A DNA stretch of 64,000 nucleotides from CAWJMD01 sp963843835 (GTDB taxonomy: Bacteria > Actinomycetota > Actinomycetes > Actinomycetales > CAWJMD01), in contig CAWJMD010000004.1 of NCBI GenBank assembly GCA_963843835.1, positions 186,001-250,000 of the forward strand. The letters run 5' to 3'. Under the pieces are notes generated by a model that saw only the letters and a program-made list of their open reading frames with translations, did no database searches and was not told the DNA's origin. Of the stretch, positions 17,130 to 26,288 are shown piece by piece (the first letter of the stretch is position 1; every line of letters begins with the position of its first letter). The translations under genes and the position numbers were made by a program.

Positions 17130-18539
17130 TCATCCTCCGGAGAGCCTGCTCACCACGGCACCCAGCCGCGTGTGGCCGACGCGCCGCTCCTGCGCGTCGG
17201 CGGCCAGCGCGGTCCGCAGCCCGACGTTGATGCCCAGCCACCGCAGTGGTTCGGGCTCCCAGCGGGGCGACCTGTGCCCCACCCAGGCCAGCCGGGTGCG
17301 GTCGGTCTGCTGTCCGGACAGCAGGTCTGCCAGCGTCGCGCCGGCCAGCTGCGCCAGCGCGACCCCGTCGCCGACGTACCCGCCCGCCCAGGCCATCCGC
17401 TGCTCGGGGTCGTGGCCGACGCTGGGATGCCAGTCGCGGGGGATGCCGAGTGGACCGCCCCAGGTGTGGTCGACCGGCACGTCGGCGAGGCGCTCTCGCC
17501 CGCCGGCCACGTCGCGCAGGACCGGGAACAGCTCGCCCAGGATCGTGGCCAGGGTGTGGTGCACGCGTGGGTCGCGGTCGAACTCGGGCGCGATCGACGA
17601 GCGCCAGTGGTAGGGCGCCCCACGCCCACCGAAGACGAGCCGGTCGTCCGCGGTGCGCTGGCCGTAGACGACCGTGAACCGGTGGTCGGAGAACGTCTCT
17701 CCCGCCGAGAGTCCGATCCGCTCCCAGGCCCAGGCGGGAAGGGGGCGCGTCGCCAGCACCAGCGAGTAGACGGGGGCGACGGCTCTCCTGGGTGCACCGG
17801 CGAGCATCGGGGTGTACGCCTCGGTGGCGCGGACGACCTGTCCGCACCGGACCTCGCCGGAGCTGGTGCTGACGACGCCCGGGCTGATCCGCAGGGCCCG
17901 GGTGCGCTCGACGACACGGACTCCCCGGCGCTCCGCCGCGACGGCCAGTCCGTGAACCAGCTTGCCCGGGTGCAGCCGCGCGCAGTCGGGGGTGAAGGTG
18001 CCGCCCACCGCTCCCTGCGCCTGCACGTGCTCGCCCGTGGCTGCCGCATCGAGCAGCTCGACGTTGTCCACGCCCCACTTCCCGGCGTCGGCGACCTCGT
18101 CGCGGGCCCGCTGCAACGCGGCCTCGTGGTGCGCGACCACGACCGAGCCGCCGCGGGCCCAGTCGCAGTCGATCCCCTCGGCGGCCACCAGGTCGCCGAG
18201 GTCGTCCACGGCACGGATCGCGGCACGACGCAGGTCCAGCGCGGCGTCGCGTCCGTGCCGGCGCACGAGGGACGACGTCGAGACCGGGAACAGGGCCGAG
18301 CACCAGCCACCGTTGCGACCGCTCGCCCCGAAGCCCACCGTGTCCGCCTCGACGACCATCACCCGGAGCGAGGGGTCGCGCTCCATCAGGTGGTAGGCCG
18401 TCCAGAGCCCGGTGAAGCCCGCCCCGACGACGCACACGTCGACCTCGGTGTCGCCGTCCAGCGGTGGCCGGGACGAACGGAGACCGGCGGGCAGCGTGAC
18501 GTCCCACACCGACCGCGACACGTCGCGGTCGGACGTCAC
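17130..18539 (-). CDS. FAD-dependent amine/amino-acid oxidase (PuuB/DadA-like)
   Basis: 469 residues. FAD fold VDVCVVGAGFTGLWTAYHL (about residues 33-52), then VEADTVGFGASGRNGGWCS, where the covalent or close FAD contact lies in the glycine-oxidase/PuuB family. The C-terminal part has GYVGDGVALAQLAGATLADL. Coupled by GTGA overlap to an upstream aminotransferase gene in a polyamine locus, so gamma-glutamylputrescine or another amine is the likely substrate. No glutamylputrescine synthetase (PuuA) is present, which leaves the exact substrate open. Confidence 0.8.
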   Translation of the reverse strand: MTSDRDVSRSVWDVTLPAGLRSSRPPLDGDTEVDVCVVGAGFTGLWTAYHLMERDPSLRVMVVEADTVGFGASGRNGGWCSALFPVSTSSLVRRHGRDAALDLRRAAIRAVDDLGDLVAAEGIDCDWARGGSVVVAHHEAALQRARDEVADAGKWGVDNVELLDAAATGEHVQAQGAVGGTFTPDCARLHPGKLVHGLAVAAERRGVRVVERTRALRISPGVVSTSSGEVRCGQVVRATEAYTPMLAGAPRRAVAPVYSLVLATRPLPAWAWERIGLSAGETFSDHRFTVVYGQRTADDRLVFGGRGAPYHWRSSIAPEFDRDPRVHHTLATILGELFPVLRDVAGGRERLADVPVDHTWGGPLGIPRDWHPSVGHDPEQRMAWAGGYVGDGVALAQLAGATLADLLSGQQTDRTRLAWVGHRSPRWEPEPLRWLGINVGLRTALAADAQERRVGHTRLGAVVSRLSGG

Positions 18540-19915
18540 AGGCGCTTCCAGGCCTCGCTCAGCACGCCGCGGAGGATGCTCTCCATCTCGTCGAACTCGG
18601 CCTGGCCGCAGATCAACGGCGGCGCGAGCTGGACGACGGGGTCGCCCCGGTCGTCCGCCCGGCAGTACAGACCCGCCTCGAACAGGGCCTTGGAGAGGAA
18701 GCCGCGCAGCAGCCGCTCGCTCTCGTCGTCGTCGAAGGTCTCGCGCGTGGACTTGTCCTTGACGAGCTCGATCCCGTAGAAGAACCCGTCCCCGCGCACG
18801 TCACCGACGATGGGCAGGTCGAGCAGCTTCTCGAGCGTCGCCCTGAAAGCCGGTGCGGTGCGGTGCACGTGGTCGTTCAGGCCCTCGCGCTCGAAGATGT
18901 CGAGGTTGGCCATCGCCACCGCGGCCGACACCGGGTGCCCGCCGAAGGTGTACCCGTGGGCGAACGTCGTCTGGCCCTTGGAGAAGGGCTCGAACAGGCG
19001 GTCGGACGCGATCATCGCGCCGATGGGGGAGTAGCCCGACGTCATGCCCTTCGCGCAGGTGATCATGTCGGGCACGTAGCCGTAGTCGTTGCACGCGAAC
19101 ATGTCGCCGATGCGACCGAACGCGCAGATCACCTCGTCGCTGACCAGCAGGACGTCGTGGGCGTCGCAGATCTCGCGGACGCGCTCGAAGTACCCGGGCG
19201 GCGGCGGGAAGCAGCCGCCGGAGTTCTGCACCGGCTCGAGGAACACGGCGGCCACCGTGTCGGCGCCCTCGAACTCGATGGCCTCCTCGATGCGGTCGGC
19301 CGCCCAGCGCCCGAACGCCTTCTCGTCGTCGCGCAGGTACTCGGGAGCCCGGTAGTGGTTGGTGTTGGGCACGCGGAACGTGCCGGGCACCAGCGGCTCG
19401 AAGGGCTCCTTCATCCCGGGGATGCCGGTGATGGACAGTGCCCCCTGCGGGGTGCCGTGGTACGCGACGGCCCGGGAGATGACCTTGTGCTTGCCCGGCT
19501 TGCCGACCAGCTTCCAGTACTGCTTGGCCAGCTTCCAGGCGCTCTCGACCGCCTCGCCGCCACCCGTGGTGAAGAAGACCCGGTTCAGGTCTCCTGGGGC
19601 GTGGGCGGCCAGCCGCTCGGCCAGGTCGATCGCTGCGGGGTGCGCGTACGACCACAGCGGGAAGAAGGCCAGCTGCGAGGCCTGCCTGGCGGCCGCCTCC
19701 GCGAGCTCGGTGCGGCCGTGACCGACCTGCACGACGAAGAGGCCCGACAGCCCGTCGAGGTAGCCCTTGCCGTGCTGGTCGTACACGCGGGCACCCTCGC
19801 CGCGCACCATCACCGGTACCGGTGACGTGTCGTAGCCCGAGTGCCGGGTGAAGTGCATCCACAGGTGGTCTCGCGCCGCGTCGGTCCGCTCGGCGCCGGT
19901 CGGGGTGGTGGTCAT
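18536..19915 (-). CDS. Class III aminotransferase (putrescine/omega-amino acid: pyruvate type)
   Basis: 459 residues, fold type I PLP enzyme. N-terminal HFTRHSGYD, then GKGYLDGLSGLFVVQVGHG, VFFTTGGGEAVESAWKLA, SDEVICAFGRIGDMF and the PLP lysine in MITCAKGMTSGYSPIGA (about residue 290). Sequence style matches aspartate-aminotransferase-family enzymes that deaminate putrescine or cadaverine with pyruvate. It would turn putrescine into 4-aminobutanal for the dehydrogenase at 20555. Coupled to the oxidase gene and overlapped by the Lrp gene upstream. Confidence 0.85.
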   Translation of the reverse strand: MTTTPTGAERTDAARDHLWMHFTRHSGYDTSPVPVMVRGEGARVYDQHGKGYLDGLSGLFVVQVGHGRTELAEAAARQASQLAFFPLWSYAHPAAIDLAERLAAHAPGDLNRVFFTTGGGEAVESAWKLAKQYWKLVGKPGKHKVISRAVAYHGTPQGALSITGIPGMKEPFEPLVPGTFRVPNTNHYRAPEYLRDDEKAFGRWAADRIEEAIEFEGADTVAAVFLEPVQNSGGCFPPPPGYFERVREICDAHDVLLVSDEVICAFGRIGDMFACNDYGYVPDMITCAKGMTSGYSPIGAMIASDRLFEPFSKGQTTFAHGYTFGGHPVSAAVAMANLDIFEREGLNDHVHRTAPAFRATLEKLLDLPIVGDVRGDGFFYGIELVKDKSTRETFDDDESERLLRGFLSKALFEAGLYCRADDRGDPVVQLAPPLICGQAEFDEMESILRGVLSEAWKRL

Positions 19916-20379
19916 CTGGTTCCCCAGTTGTAGTGCTGCTGGTGCAGCTTGAGGTAGACGAACGTCTCCGTGCTGACAACGCCGGGCGTGCGCCGGATCT
20001 GGCTCGTCAGGAGGTTGAGCAGGTGGTCGTCGTCCTCGCAGACGACCTCGAGCAGGATGTCGAAGGAGCCCGCCGTGATGACGAGGTAGTCGACCTCCGT
20101 GAGGTTGCCCAGCGCCTCGGCGACGCCCTCGAGGTCGCCCTCGCAGCGGACGCCGATCATGGCCTGGCGCGTGAAGCCGACCTGGAGCGGGTCGGTGACC
20201 GCCACGATCTGGATCACTCCGGAGTCGGTGAGGCGCTGCACGCGCTGGCGCACCGCCGCCTCGGACAGGCCCACGGCGCGCCCGATCGTGGCGTACGCAC
20301 GCCGGCCGTCCTCCTGGAGCTGCTCGATGATCCGCTTCGAGACGTCGTCCAGGACCGGACGGGTGGCAGGGGTTGACAC
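19912..20379 (-). CDS. Lrp/AsnC-family transcriptional regulator
   Basis: 155 residues. Helix-turn-helix DGRRAYATIGRAVGLSEAAVRQRV (shown by ATIGRAVGLSEAAVRQR, about residues 27-43) followed by a RAM/AsnC effector domain with DYLVITAGSFDILLEVVCED. GTG start at 20379. First gene of the leftward operon, and divergent from the dehydrogenase-transporter operon, so it probably controls both in response to an amino acid or polyamine. Confidence 0.88.
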   Translation of the reverse strand: MSTPATRPVLDDVSKRIIEQLQEDGRRAYATIGRAVGLSEAAVRQRVQRLTDSGVIQIVAVTDPLQVGFTRQAMIGVRCEGDLEGVAEALGNLTEVDYLVITAGSFDILLEVVCEDDDHLLNLLTSQIRRTPGVVSTETFVYLKLHQQHYNWGTR

Positions 20380-20554
20380 ACGCCCATCATGTCCTCACGG
20401 AAACGCCCGAAGCAAGTGAATCCGTCGCCGCGAGGGACTTCGATCGCCCGTTTCGACATTGTGATGCGGTGAAGTCAAGCGATCCCGTATCCAACGGACC
20501 CCATCTGTGATTAGGGTGCGTCCAGTGACGCGGACGTCAGCGAGGAGGCCTCAC
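20380..20554. promoter_or_regulatory. Divergent control region of the polyamine locus
   Basis: 175 bases between the Lrp start and the aldehyde dehydrogenase ATG. AT-richer around 20410-20515. A GATCGC/GCGATC pair lies about 33 bases apart near 20440-20490, and TGTGATTAGGGT at about 20505-20516 could be an extended -10 for the rightward operon. AGGAGG sits before the ATG. Binding by the adjacent Lrp protein is expected from layout only. Confidence 0.4.
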
Positions 20555-22012
20555 ATGCAGGGACCGACGGGTGGGACGGTGCGTGAGCTGCGCAGCTTCG
20601 TCGGCGGGCGGTACGTCGACCAGGCCGGCGACCGGCGTGCGGACGTGGTGGACCCCAGCACCGGACGGGTCGTCGCGAGTGCCCCGATCGGCTCCGAGCA
20701 GGACGTCGACGCGGCCTACACGGCGGCGGCCACCGCCTTCGAGACCTGGGGTCGCACCACCCCCTCGCAGCGGCAGCAGGCGCTGCTGAAGTTCGCCGAC
20801 GCCATCGAGGCGCGGTCCGACGAGCTGGTCGAGCTGGAGTCGGAGAACACCGGCAAGCCGCACGCGCTCACGGCGAGCGAGGAGGTGCCGCCGATGGTCG
20901 ACCAGCTCCGGTTCTTCGCGGGCGCCGCCCGAGTCCTGGAGGGCAAGTCGGCCGGGGAGTACATGCCGGGTCACACGTCGTACGTGCGCCGCGAGCCGAT
21001 CGGTGTCGTCGGGCAGGTCACGCCGTGGAACTACCCCATGATGATGGCGATCTGGAAGATCGCCCCGGCGCTCGCGGCCGGAAACACCGTGGTGCTCAAG
21101 CCGTCGGACACGACGCCGGAGACCACGCTGCTGCTCGCGGAGATCGCGGCCGAGTTCCTGCCCGAGGGCACCCTCAACGTCGTGACCGGCGACCGGGACA
21201 CCGGCCGTGCCGTCGTCAACCACCCCACGGCATCGCTGGTCGCGATCACCGGGTCCGTCCGCGCCGGCATGGAGGTCGCGGGGTCGGCGGCCTCCCAGCT
21301 GAAGCGCGTCCACCTCGAGCTCGGCGGCAAGGCCCCCGTGATCGTCTTCGACGACGCCGACGTCGAGGCTGCCGCCGAGGGGATCGCCGGGGCGGGCTAC
21401 TTCAACGCCGGGCAGGACTGCACCGCGGCCACCCGGGTTCTGGTGTCACCCGGCATCCACGACGAGTTCGCCGCCGCGCTCACCGAACAGGCCAAGCGAT
21501 CCAAGGTCGGGATGCCTGACGACGACGACGCCGCGCTCGGCCCCGTCAACAACCCCGCACAGCTCGACCGGGTCTCGGGCTTCATCGACCGGCTCCCCGA
21601 CCACGCGGACCTGCGGACGGGCGGCGGGCGCGCGGAGGGTTTCGAGGGCGGCTTCTTCATGCAGCCGACGGTCGTCGCCAACCTGCGACAGGACGACGAG
21701 ATCATCCAGGACGAGGTCTTCGGGCCTGTCATCACCGTGCAGAGGTTCGACGACGAGCAGCAGGCGCTGCGCTGGGCCAACGGCGTGCAGTACGGACTGG
21801 CCTCGTCGGTGTGGACCCGGGACCTCGGCCGGGCGATGCGCGTCACGCGCGCGCTCGACTTCGGGTGCGTCTGGGTCAACACCCACATCCCGATCGTCGC
21901 GGAGATGCCACACGGCGGGTTCAAGCGATCCGGGTACGGCAAGGACCTCAGCATGTACGGCCTCGAGGACTACACCCGGATCAAGCACGTGATGATCGCT
22001 TTCGACGAGTGA
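20555..22012 (+). CDS. Gamma-aminobutyraldehyde dehydrogenase (ALDH family)
   Basis: 485 residues. ALDH landmarks: GVVGQVTPWNYPMMMAIWK (about residues 150-168), general base Glu in HLELGGKAPVIVF, catalytic Cys in FNAGQDCTAATRVLV and C-terminal HGGFKRSGYGKDLS. The NAGQDCTAATR form and context match aminobutyraldehyde/betaine-aldehyde dehydrogenases (PuuC/PatD-like), converting 4-aminobutanal to GABA with NAD(P). ATG 20555 chosen for the GAGGAGG upstream. First gene of the rightward operon with the polyamine transporter. Confidence 0.87.
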   Translation: MQGPTGGTVRELRSFVGGRYVDQAGDRRADVVDPSTGRVVASAPIGSEQDVDAAYTAAATAFETWGRTTPSQRQQALLKFADAIEARSDELVELESENTGKPHALTASEEVPPMVDQLRFFAGAARVLEGKSAGEYMPGHTSYVRREPIGVVGQVTPWNYPMMMAIWKIAPALAAGNTVVLKPSDTTPETTLLLAEIAAEFLPEGTLNVVTGDRDTGRAVVNHPTASLVAITGSVRAGMEVAGSAASQLKRVHLELGGKAPVIVFDDADVEAAAEGIAGAGYFNAGQDCTAATRVLVSPGIHDEFAAALTEQAKRSKVGMPDDDDAALGPVNNPAQLDRVSGFIDRLPDHADLRTGGGRAEGFEGGFFMQPTVVANLRQDDEIIQDEVFGPVITVQRFDDEQQALRWANGVQYGLASSVWTRDLGRAMRVTRALDFGCVWVNTHIPIVAEMPHGGFKRSGYGKDLSMYGLEDYTRIKHVMIAFDE

Positions 22013-22046
22013 CCCCGCAGGCTCGTCCATCCCGGAAGGAAACCCG

Positions 22047-23318
22047 ATGACCCGACGACACACGCGTCCGACCAGCCCGGCCGAGAGGTCGGCCCGCCTG
22101 GCCGCCATGCCTCCCGAGGTCAGGGCTCTCGTCAGGGCGCAGGCGCAGTCGCAGCTCTCCCGCCGTTCGGCACTGCGGGGTGCCGGGCTGCTCGGCCTGG
22201 GCGCCTTCCTGGCCGCCTGCGGAACCTCCGGCACGCCCACCGGGGGCGACTCGAGCGCCACCGTCGAGCCGGCCAAGGACGTCTCCGACACCGAGAAGAC
22301 CGTCGCGTGGGCCAACTGGACGCTCTACCTCGACTACGACGAGACGACCGGCAGCTACCCGACGCTCGACGCCTTCATGGAGAAGACCGGCATCAAGGCG
22401 ACGTACAGCGAGGACATCGACGGCAACGACACCTACTACGGCAAGGTGCAGGGCCAGCTCGCGAACGGGCAGGACATCGGCCAGGACATCGTCACCCTGA
22501 CGGACTGGATGACGGCCCGCATGATCCGGCTGGGGTACACCCAGGAGCTCGACCTCGCGAACATCCCCAACAGCAAGAACCTGCTGCCGAGCCTCCAGGA
22601 CGTGGACTTCGACCCGGGCCGCAAGCACTCCCTCACCTGGCAGTCCGGGTTCGGGGGGATCGCCTGGAACAAGGAGGCGGTTCCCGGTGGGCTCCGGACC
22701 GTCTCGGACCTCTGGAAGCCCGAGCTCAAGGGCCGCGTCGAGGTGCTGGACGAGTGGCGCGACACCATCGGTCTGATCATGCTCGAGCAGGGGGTCGACA
22801 TCGCAGGCGACTGGGGTTCGGACCAGTTCACCGCCGCGATCGACGAGCTGGAGAAGCAGATCTCCAGCGGGCAGATCCGCCAGGTCAAGGGCAACTCCTA
22901 CAAGGAGGACCTCATCTCCGGCGACGCGCTGGCCGTCATCGGCTGGTCGGGCGACATCACCCAGATCAACTTCGAGAACGACGACCGCTGGGAGTTCGCG
23001 ATCCCCGAGAGCGGCGGCACTCTCTGGAGCGACAACATGATGGTTCCGATCGGCGCTCGTCACAAGAAGAACGCCGAGATCCTGATGAACTACTACTACG
23101 ACCCCGAGGTCGCCGCCGAGGTCGCCGCCTACGTGAACTACATCTGCCCCGTCGAGGGTGCGCAGGAGGCGATGCAGGCGATCGACCCGGAGCTCGCGAC
23201 GGACACGAGCATCTTCCCGGACGACGCCACGCTCGAGCAGGTCACGGTGATCAGGAGCACCACACCGGACGAGGAGGCCGAGTTCGGCGGCCAGTTCCAG
23301 ACGGTGATCGGGAACTGA
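22047..23318 (+). CDS. Spermidine/putrescine-type ABC substrate-binding lipoprotein (PotD-like)
   Basis: 423 residues. A long polar leader of about 40 residues precedes a Tat-like SRRSALRGAGLLGLGAFLAAC with lipobox LAAC. The mature part opens VAWANWTLYLDYDETTGSYP, the PotD-family pattern, and continues with QSGFGGIAWNKEAVPGG. Captures polyamines outside the cell. ATG 22047 has GGAAGGA upstream. Directly followed by ATPase and two permeases. Confidence 0.87.
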   Translation: MTRRHTRPTSPAERSARLAAMPPEVRALVRAQAQSQLSRRSALRGAGLLGLGAFLAACGTSGTPTGGDSSATVEPAKDVSDTEKTVAWANWTLYLDYDETTGSYPTLDAFMEKTGIKATYSEDIDGNDTYYGKVQGQLANGQDIGQDIVTLTDWMTARMIRLGYTQELDLANIPNSKNLLPSLQDVDFDPGRKHSLTWQSGFGGIAWNKEAVPGGLRTVSDLWKPELKGRVEVLDEWRDTIGLIMLEQGVDIAGDWGSDQFTAAIDELEKQISSGQIRQVKGNSYKEDLISGDALAVIGWSGDITQINFENDDRWEFAIPESGGTLWSDNMMVPIGARHKKNAEILMNYYYDPEVAAEVAAYVNYICPVEGAQEAMQAIDPELATDTSIFPDDATLEQVTVIRSTTPDEEAEFGGQFQTVIGN

Positions 23319-23319
23319 C

Positions 23320-24531
23320 GTGGCCGGCGACGTGCACCGCGACCCGGGTCAGCGCGCCGAGGAGGGACGCGACCTCCAGCTGGTCGACGTGACCAAGCGC
23401 TTCGGCGACTTCGTGGCCGTCGACGACCTCTCCCTCACGATCCCGTCCGGCTCCTTCTTCGCCCTGCTCGGACCTTCGGGGTGCGGCAAGACCACGACGC
23501 TGCGCATCGTCGCCGGCCTGGAGCACCCGTCCAGCGGCCAGGTGCTCATCGCGGGGGAGGACATCACCTCGACCCGAGCGCACCAGCGTCCGGTGAACAC
23601 GGTCTTCCAGAGCTACGCGCTCTTCCCGCACCTCGACATCGGCGAGAACGTGGCGTTCGGGCTGCGGCGCCGGGGCGTCAAGGACGCCACCGAGCGGGCC
23701 ATGCAGGCCCTCGACCTCGTCGAGCTGCGTCACCTGGCGCGCCGCAAGCCGTCCCAGCTGTCGGGCGGGCAGCAGCAGCGGGTGGCGCTGGCACGGGCGA
23801 TCGTGAACAACCCGGCGGTGCTCCTGCTCGACGAGCCGCTCGGTGCACTCGACCTCAAGCTCCGCCGGCAGATGCAGGTCGAGCTCAAGTCCATCCAGCA
23901 CGAGGTCGGCCTGACCTTCGTGCACGTCACCCACGACCAGGAGGAGGCCATGACGATGGCCGACACCGTGGCCGTGATGAACGCCGGCCGCATCGAGCAG
24001 ATGGGTGCGCCGCAGGTCCTCTACGACCTCCCGAAGACGGCGTTCGTGGCGAACTTCCTCGGCCGGTCAAACCTCGTGCCCGGCCGGGTGGTCGAGGACG
24101 ACGGCCACGTCCTGGGCGTCGACGTGGCGGGTACGCGGGTCCACGTACCCGTCGAGCGCGCGGTCTCGCGAAGCGGTGACGTGCTGGTGGGCTTCCGGCC
24201 CGAGAAGGTGCACCTGGTCGTCGGCGACGAGGAGGTGCCGCACGACACCAACCTGCTCGGACCCGGGACGGTGCGGGACGTCTCCTTCTCCGGTGTGAGC
24301 ACGGAGTACCTGGTCGAGATGCCGGGACTGGGGACGATGAGCGTCTTCGCGCAGAACCTGGACGCCGGGGTGCGTGCGTACCCGGGTGACGCGGTGCGGC
24401 TCGCCTGGGTCGCGCGCCACACCTTCGGGCTCTCCGGCAGCGAGGACAGCCACGCCGGCGCCGAGGAGGCGCTGGAGGCCGGTGCAGACGGGGCCGGCAG
24501 CACCGAGAGCCTGACGACGGGGCATCCGTGA
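23320..24531 (+). CDS. Spermidine/putrescine ABC transporter ATP-binding protein (PotA-like)
   Basis: 403 residues. Walker A GPSGCGKTTTLR, Q-loop NTVFQSYALFPHL, signature LSGGQQQRVALARA, Walker B VLLLDEPLGALD and switch His in VHVTHDQEEAM, then a C-terminal TOBE-type domain (about residues 270-360). GTG start at 23320, one base after the binding-protein stop; its end overlaps the first permease (GTGA). Powers the PotBC channel. Confidence 0.92.
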   Translation: MAGDVHRDPGQRAEEGRDLQLVDVTKRFGDFVAVDDLSLTIPSGSFFALLGPSGCGKTTTLRIVAGLEHPSSGQVLIAGEDITSTRAHQRPVNTVFQSYALFPHLDIGENVAFGLRRRGVKDATERAMQALDLVELRHLARRKPSQLSGGQQQRVALARAIVNNPAVLLLDEPLGALDLKLRRQMQVELKSIQHEVGLTFVHVTHDQEEAMTMADTVAVMNAGRIEQMGAPQVLYDLPKTAFVANFLGRSNLVPGRVVEDDGHVLGVDVAGTRVHVPVERAVSRSGDVLVGFRPEKVHLVVGDEEVPHDTNLLGPGTVRDVSFSGVSTEYLVEMPGLGTMSVFAQNLDAGVRAYPGDAVRLAWVARHTFGLSGSEDSHAGAEEALEAGADGAGSTESLTTGHP

Positions 24532-25451
24532 GCATCGCCGGCGTCGCCTCGAAGGTGACGCCACCGGGGATCGACCTGGGCGCTGCCGCCGACAAGCGGC
24601 GGGGGCGGATCGGGTACCTGCTCCTGCTGCCCGGCATCGCCTACCTGGTGCTCTTCTTCGTCGCGCCGGTCGGGGCGCTGCTGCTCACGTCGCTGTACGA
24701 GCGCGTCCCGGGCGGTCCGGTGGGGGCGACCCAGCCGGCGTTCCGGGTGCAGAACTACGTGGACGCCCTCACGACGTACGCCCCGCAGTTCGGGCGCTCC
24801 TTCCTCTACGCGACCATCGCGACGGTCCTGGCGCTCGCGATCGGCTACCCGCTGGCCTACGTGATCGGCGTGCGCGCGAGGAGTCGTCCGATGCTGCAGG
24901 GCCTGCTGCTCGTGATGGTGATCGCGCCCTTCTTCACCAGCTTCATCCTGCGCACCATCGCCTGGAAGCAGATCCTGGCCGACGAGAGCATCGTGGTCGG
25001 GACACTCAAGGCGTTGGCGCTGCTGCCCGACGACGCCCGGCTGACCGCCACCCCGGTGGCCGTGGTCGCCGGGCTGACCTACAACTTCCTGCCCTTCATG
25101 ACCCTGCCGATCTACGCCAGCCTCGAGCGGCTCGACCTGAGGCTGGTCGAGGCGGGCGGTGACCTGTACGCCGGTGCCCTGTCGACCTTCCGGCACGTGA
25201 CCCTGCCGTTGTCGATGCCCGGTGTCGTCTCCGGCACGCTGCTCACCTTCATCCCCGCGGCCGGCGACTACGTGAACGCGGCGTTGCTCGGCAACGCGAG
25301 CACCGCGATGATCGGCAACGTCATCGACTCGCGCTTCTTCAGGGTCGTCGACTACCCGACGGCCGCCTCCCTGTCATTCCTGCTGATGCTCGCCATCCTC
25401 GTGCTCGTCGCCTGGTACGTGCGCCGTTCCGGCACGGAGGACCTGCTGTGA
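24528..25451 (+). CDS. Polyamine ABC transporter permease (PotB-like)
   Basis: 307 residues, about six membrane helices beginning at YLLLLPGIAYLVLFFVAPVG. EAA loop DLRLVEAGGDLYAGALSTF (about residues 203-221) followed by VTLPLSMPGVVSG. GTG start at 24528 overlaps the ATPase stop, and its stop overlaps the next permease start, so stoichiometric synthesis is likely. PotB position and pattern are clear. Confidence 0.88.
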   Translation: MSIAGVASKVTPPGIDLGAAADKRRGRIGYLLLLPGIAYLVLFFVAPVGALLLTSLYERVPGGPVGATQPAFRVQNYVDALTTYAPQFGRSFLYATIATVLALAIGYPLAYVIGVRARSRPMLQGLLLVMVIAPFFTSFILRTIAWKQILADESIVVGTLKALALLPDDARLTATPVAVVAGLTYNFLPFMTLPIYASLERLDLRLVEAGGDLYAGALSTFRHVTLPLSMPGVVSGTLLTFIPAAGDYVNAALLGNASTAMIGNVIDSRFFRVVDYPTAASLSFLLMLAILVLVAWYVRRSGTEDLL

Positions 25452-26251
25452 GGCGCGTGTCGTTCGGGAGCCTGCTGCTCCCCGTGTACGCCGGGATCGC
25501 GTTCCTGTACCTGCTGACCCCGATCGCCTACACGTTCGCGTTCTCCTTCAACGACGCCGGCAGGTCGAACCTCGTCTGGAAGGGCTTCACCCTCGACAAC
25601 TGGCGCCACCCCTGCGGGGCCCCCGCGGTCTGCCAGTCGGTGGTGAACAGCCTGCAGATCGGCATCCTGTCGACCATCGTCGCGACGGTGCTGGGCACGA
25701 TGATCGCGATCGCCCTCGTGCGGTACCGCTTCAGGTTCAGGGCGACGGCGAACCTGCTGCTGTTCCTTCCGATGGCGACCCCGGAGGTGGTGCTGGGTGC
25801 GGCGCTGCTGGCCCAGTTCCTCAACCTCCGCGTCAACCCTGGCTTCGCCACGGTTGTCGTCGCGCACATCATGTTCAGCATCAGCTTCGTCGTCGTCACC
25901 GTGAAGGCGAGGGTGTCCAGCCTCGACCCCCGGCTCGAGGAGGCCGCCGCCGACCTGTACGCGTCGCCGCGGATGGCCTTCTGGCGAGTGACGTTCCCGC
26001 TCCTGCTGCCGGGCATCGCGGCGGCGGCGCTGCTCGCCTTCAGCCTCAGCTTCGACGACTTCATCATCACGAACTTCAACTCGGGCAACACCGACACCTT
26101 CCCCAAGTTCGTCTACGTGTCCGCAACTCGCGGGATCCCGGCCCAGGCCAACGTGGTCGGTTCGGCGATGTTCTTCACCGCCCTGCTGATCGTCGTGACG
26201 GGTCAGCTCCTCGCAGCCCGGCGGCGCCGGCTGCTGGCCGCCGAGTCATGA
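25448..26251 (+). CDS. Polyamine ABC transporter permease (PotC-like)
   Basis: 267 residues, about six helices. EAA loop LEEAAADLYASPRMAFWR followed by VTFPLLLPGIAAAALLAF and FDDFIITNF, the typical PotC ending. GTG at 25448 overlaps the PotB-like stop (GTGA). Completes a PotABCD-type importer that feeds the catabolic genes on either side. Confidence 0.88.
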   Translation: MRRVSFGSLLLPVYAGIAFLYLLTPIAYTFAFSFNDAGRSNLVWKGFTLDNWRHPCGAPAVCQSVVNSLQIGILSTIVATVLGTMIAIALVRYRFRFRATANLLLFLPMATPEVVLGAALLAQFLNLRVNPGFATVVVAHIMFSISFVVVTVKARVSSLDPRLEEAAADLYASPRMAFWRVTFPLLLPGIAAAALLAFSLSFDDFIITNFNSGNTDTFPKFVYVSATRGIPAQANVVGSAMFFTALLIVVTGQLLAARRRRLLAAES

Positions 26252-26288
26252 GTCCCTGCCCTGTCGTACTCCGAAAGGTGCTGTCCCG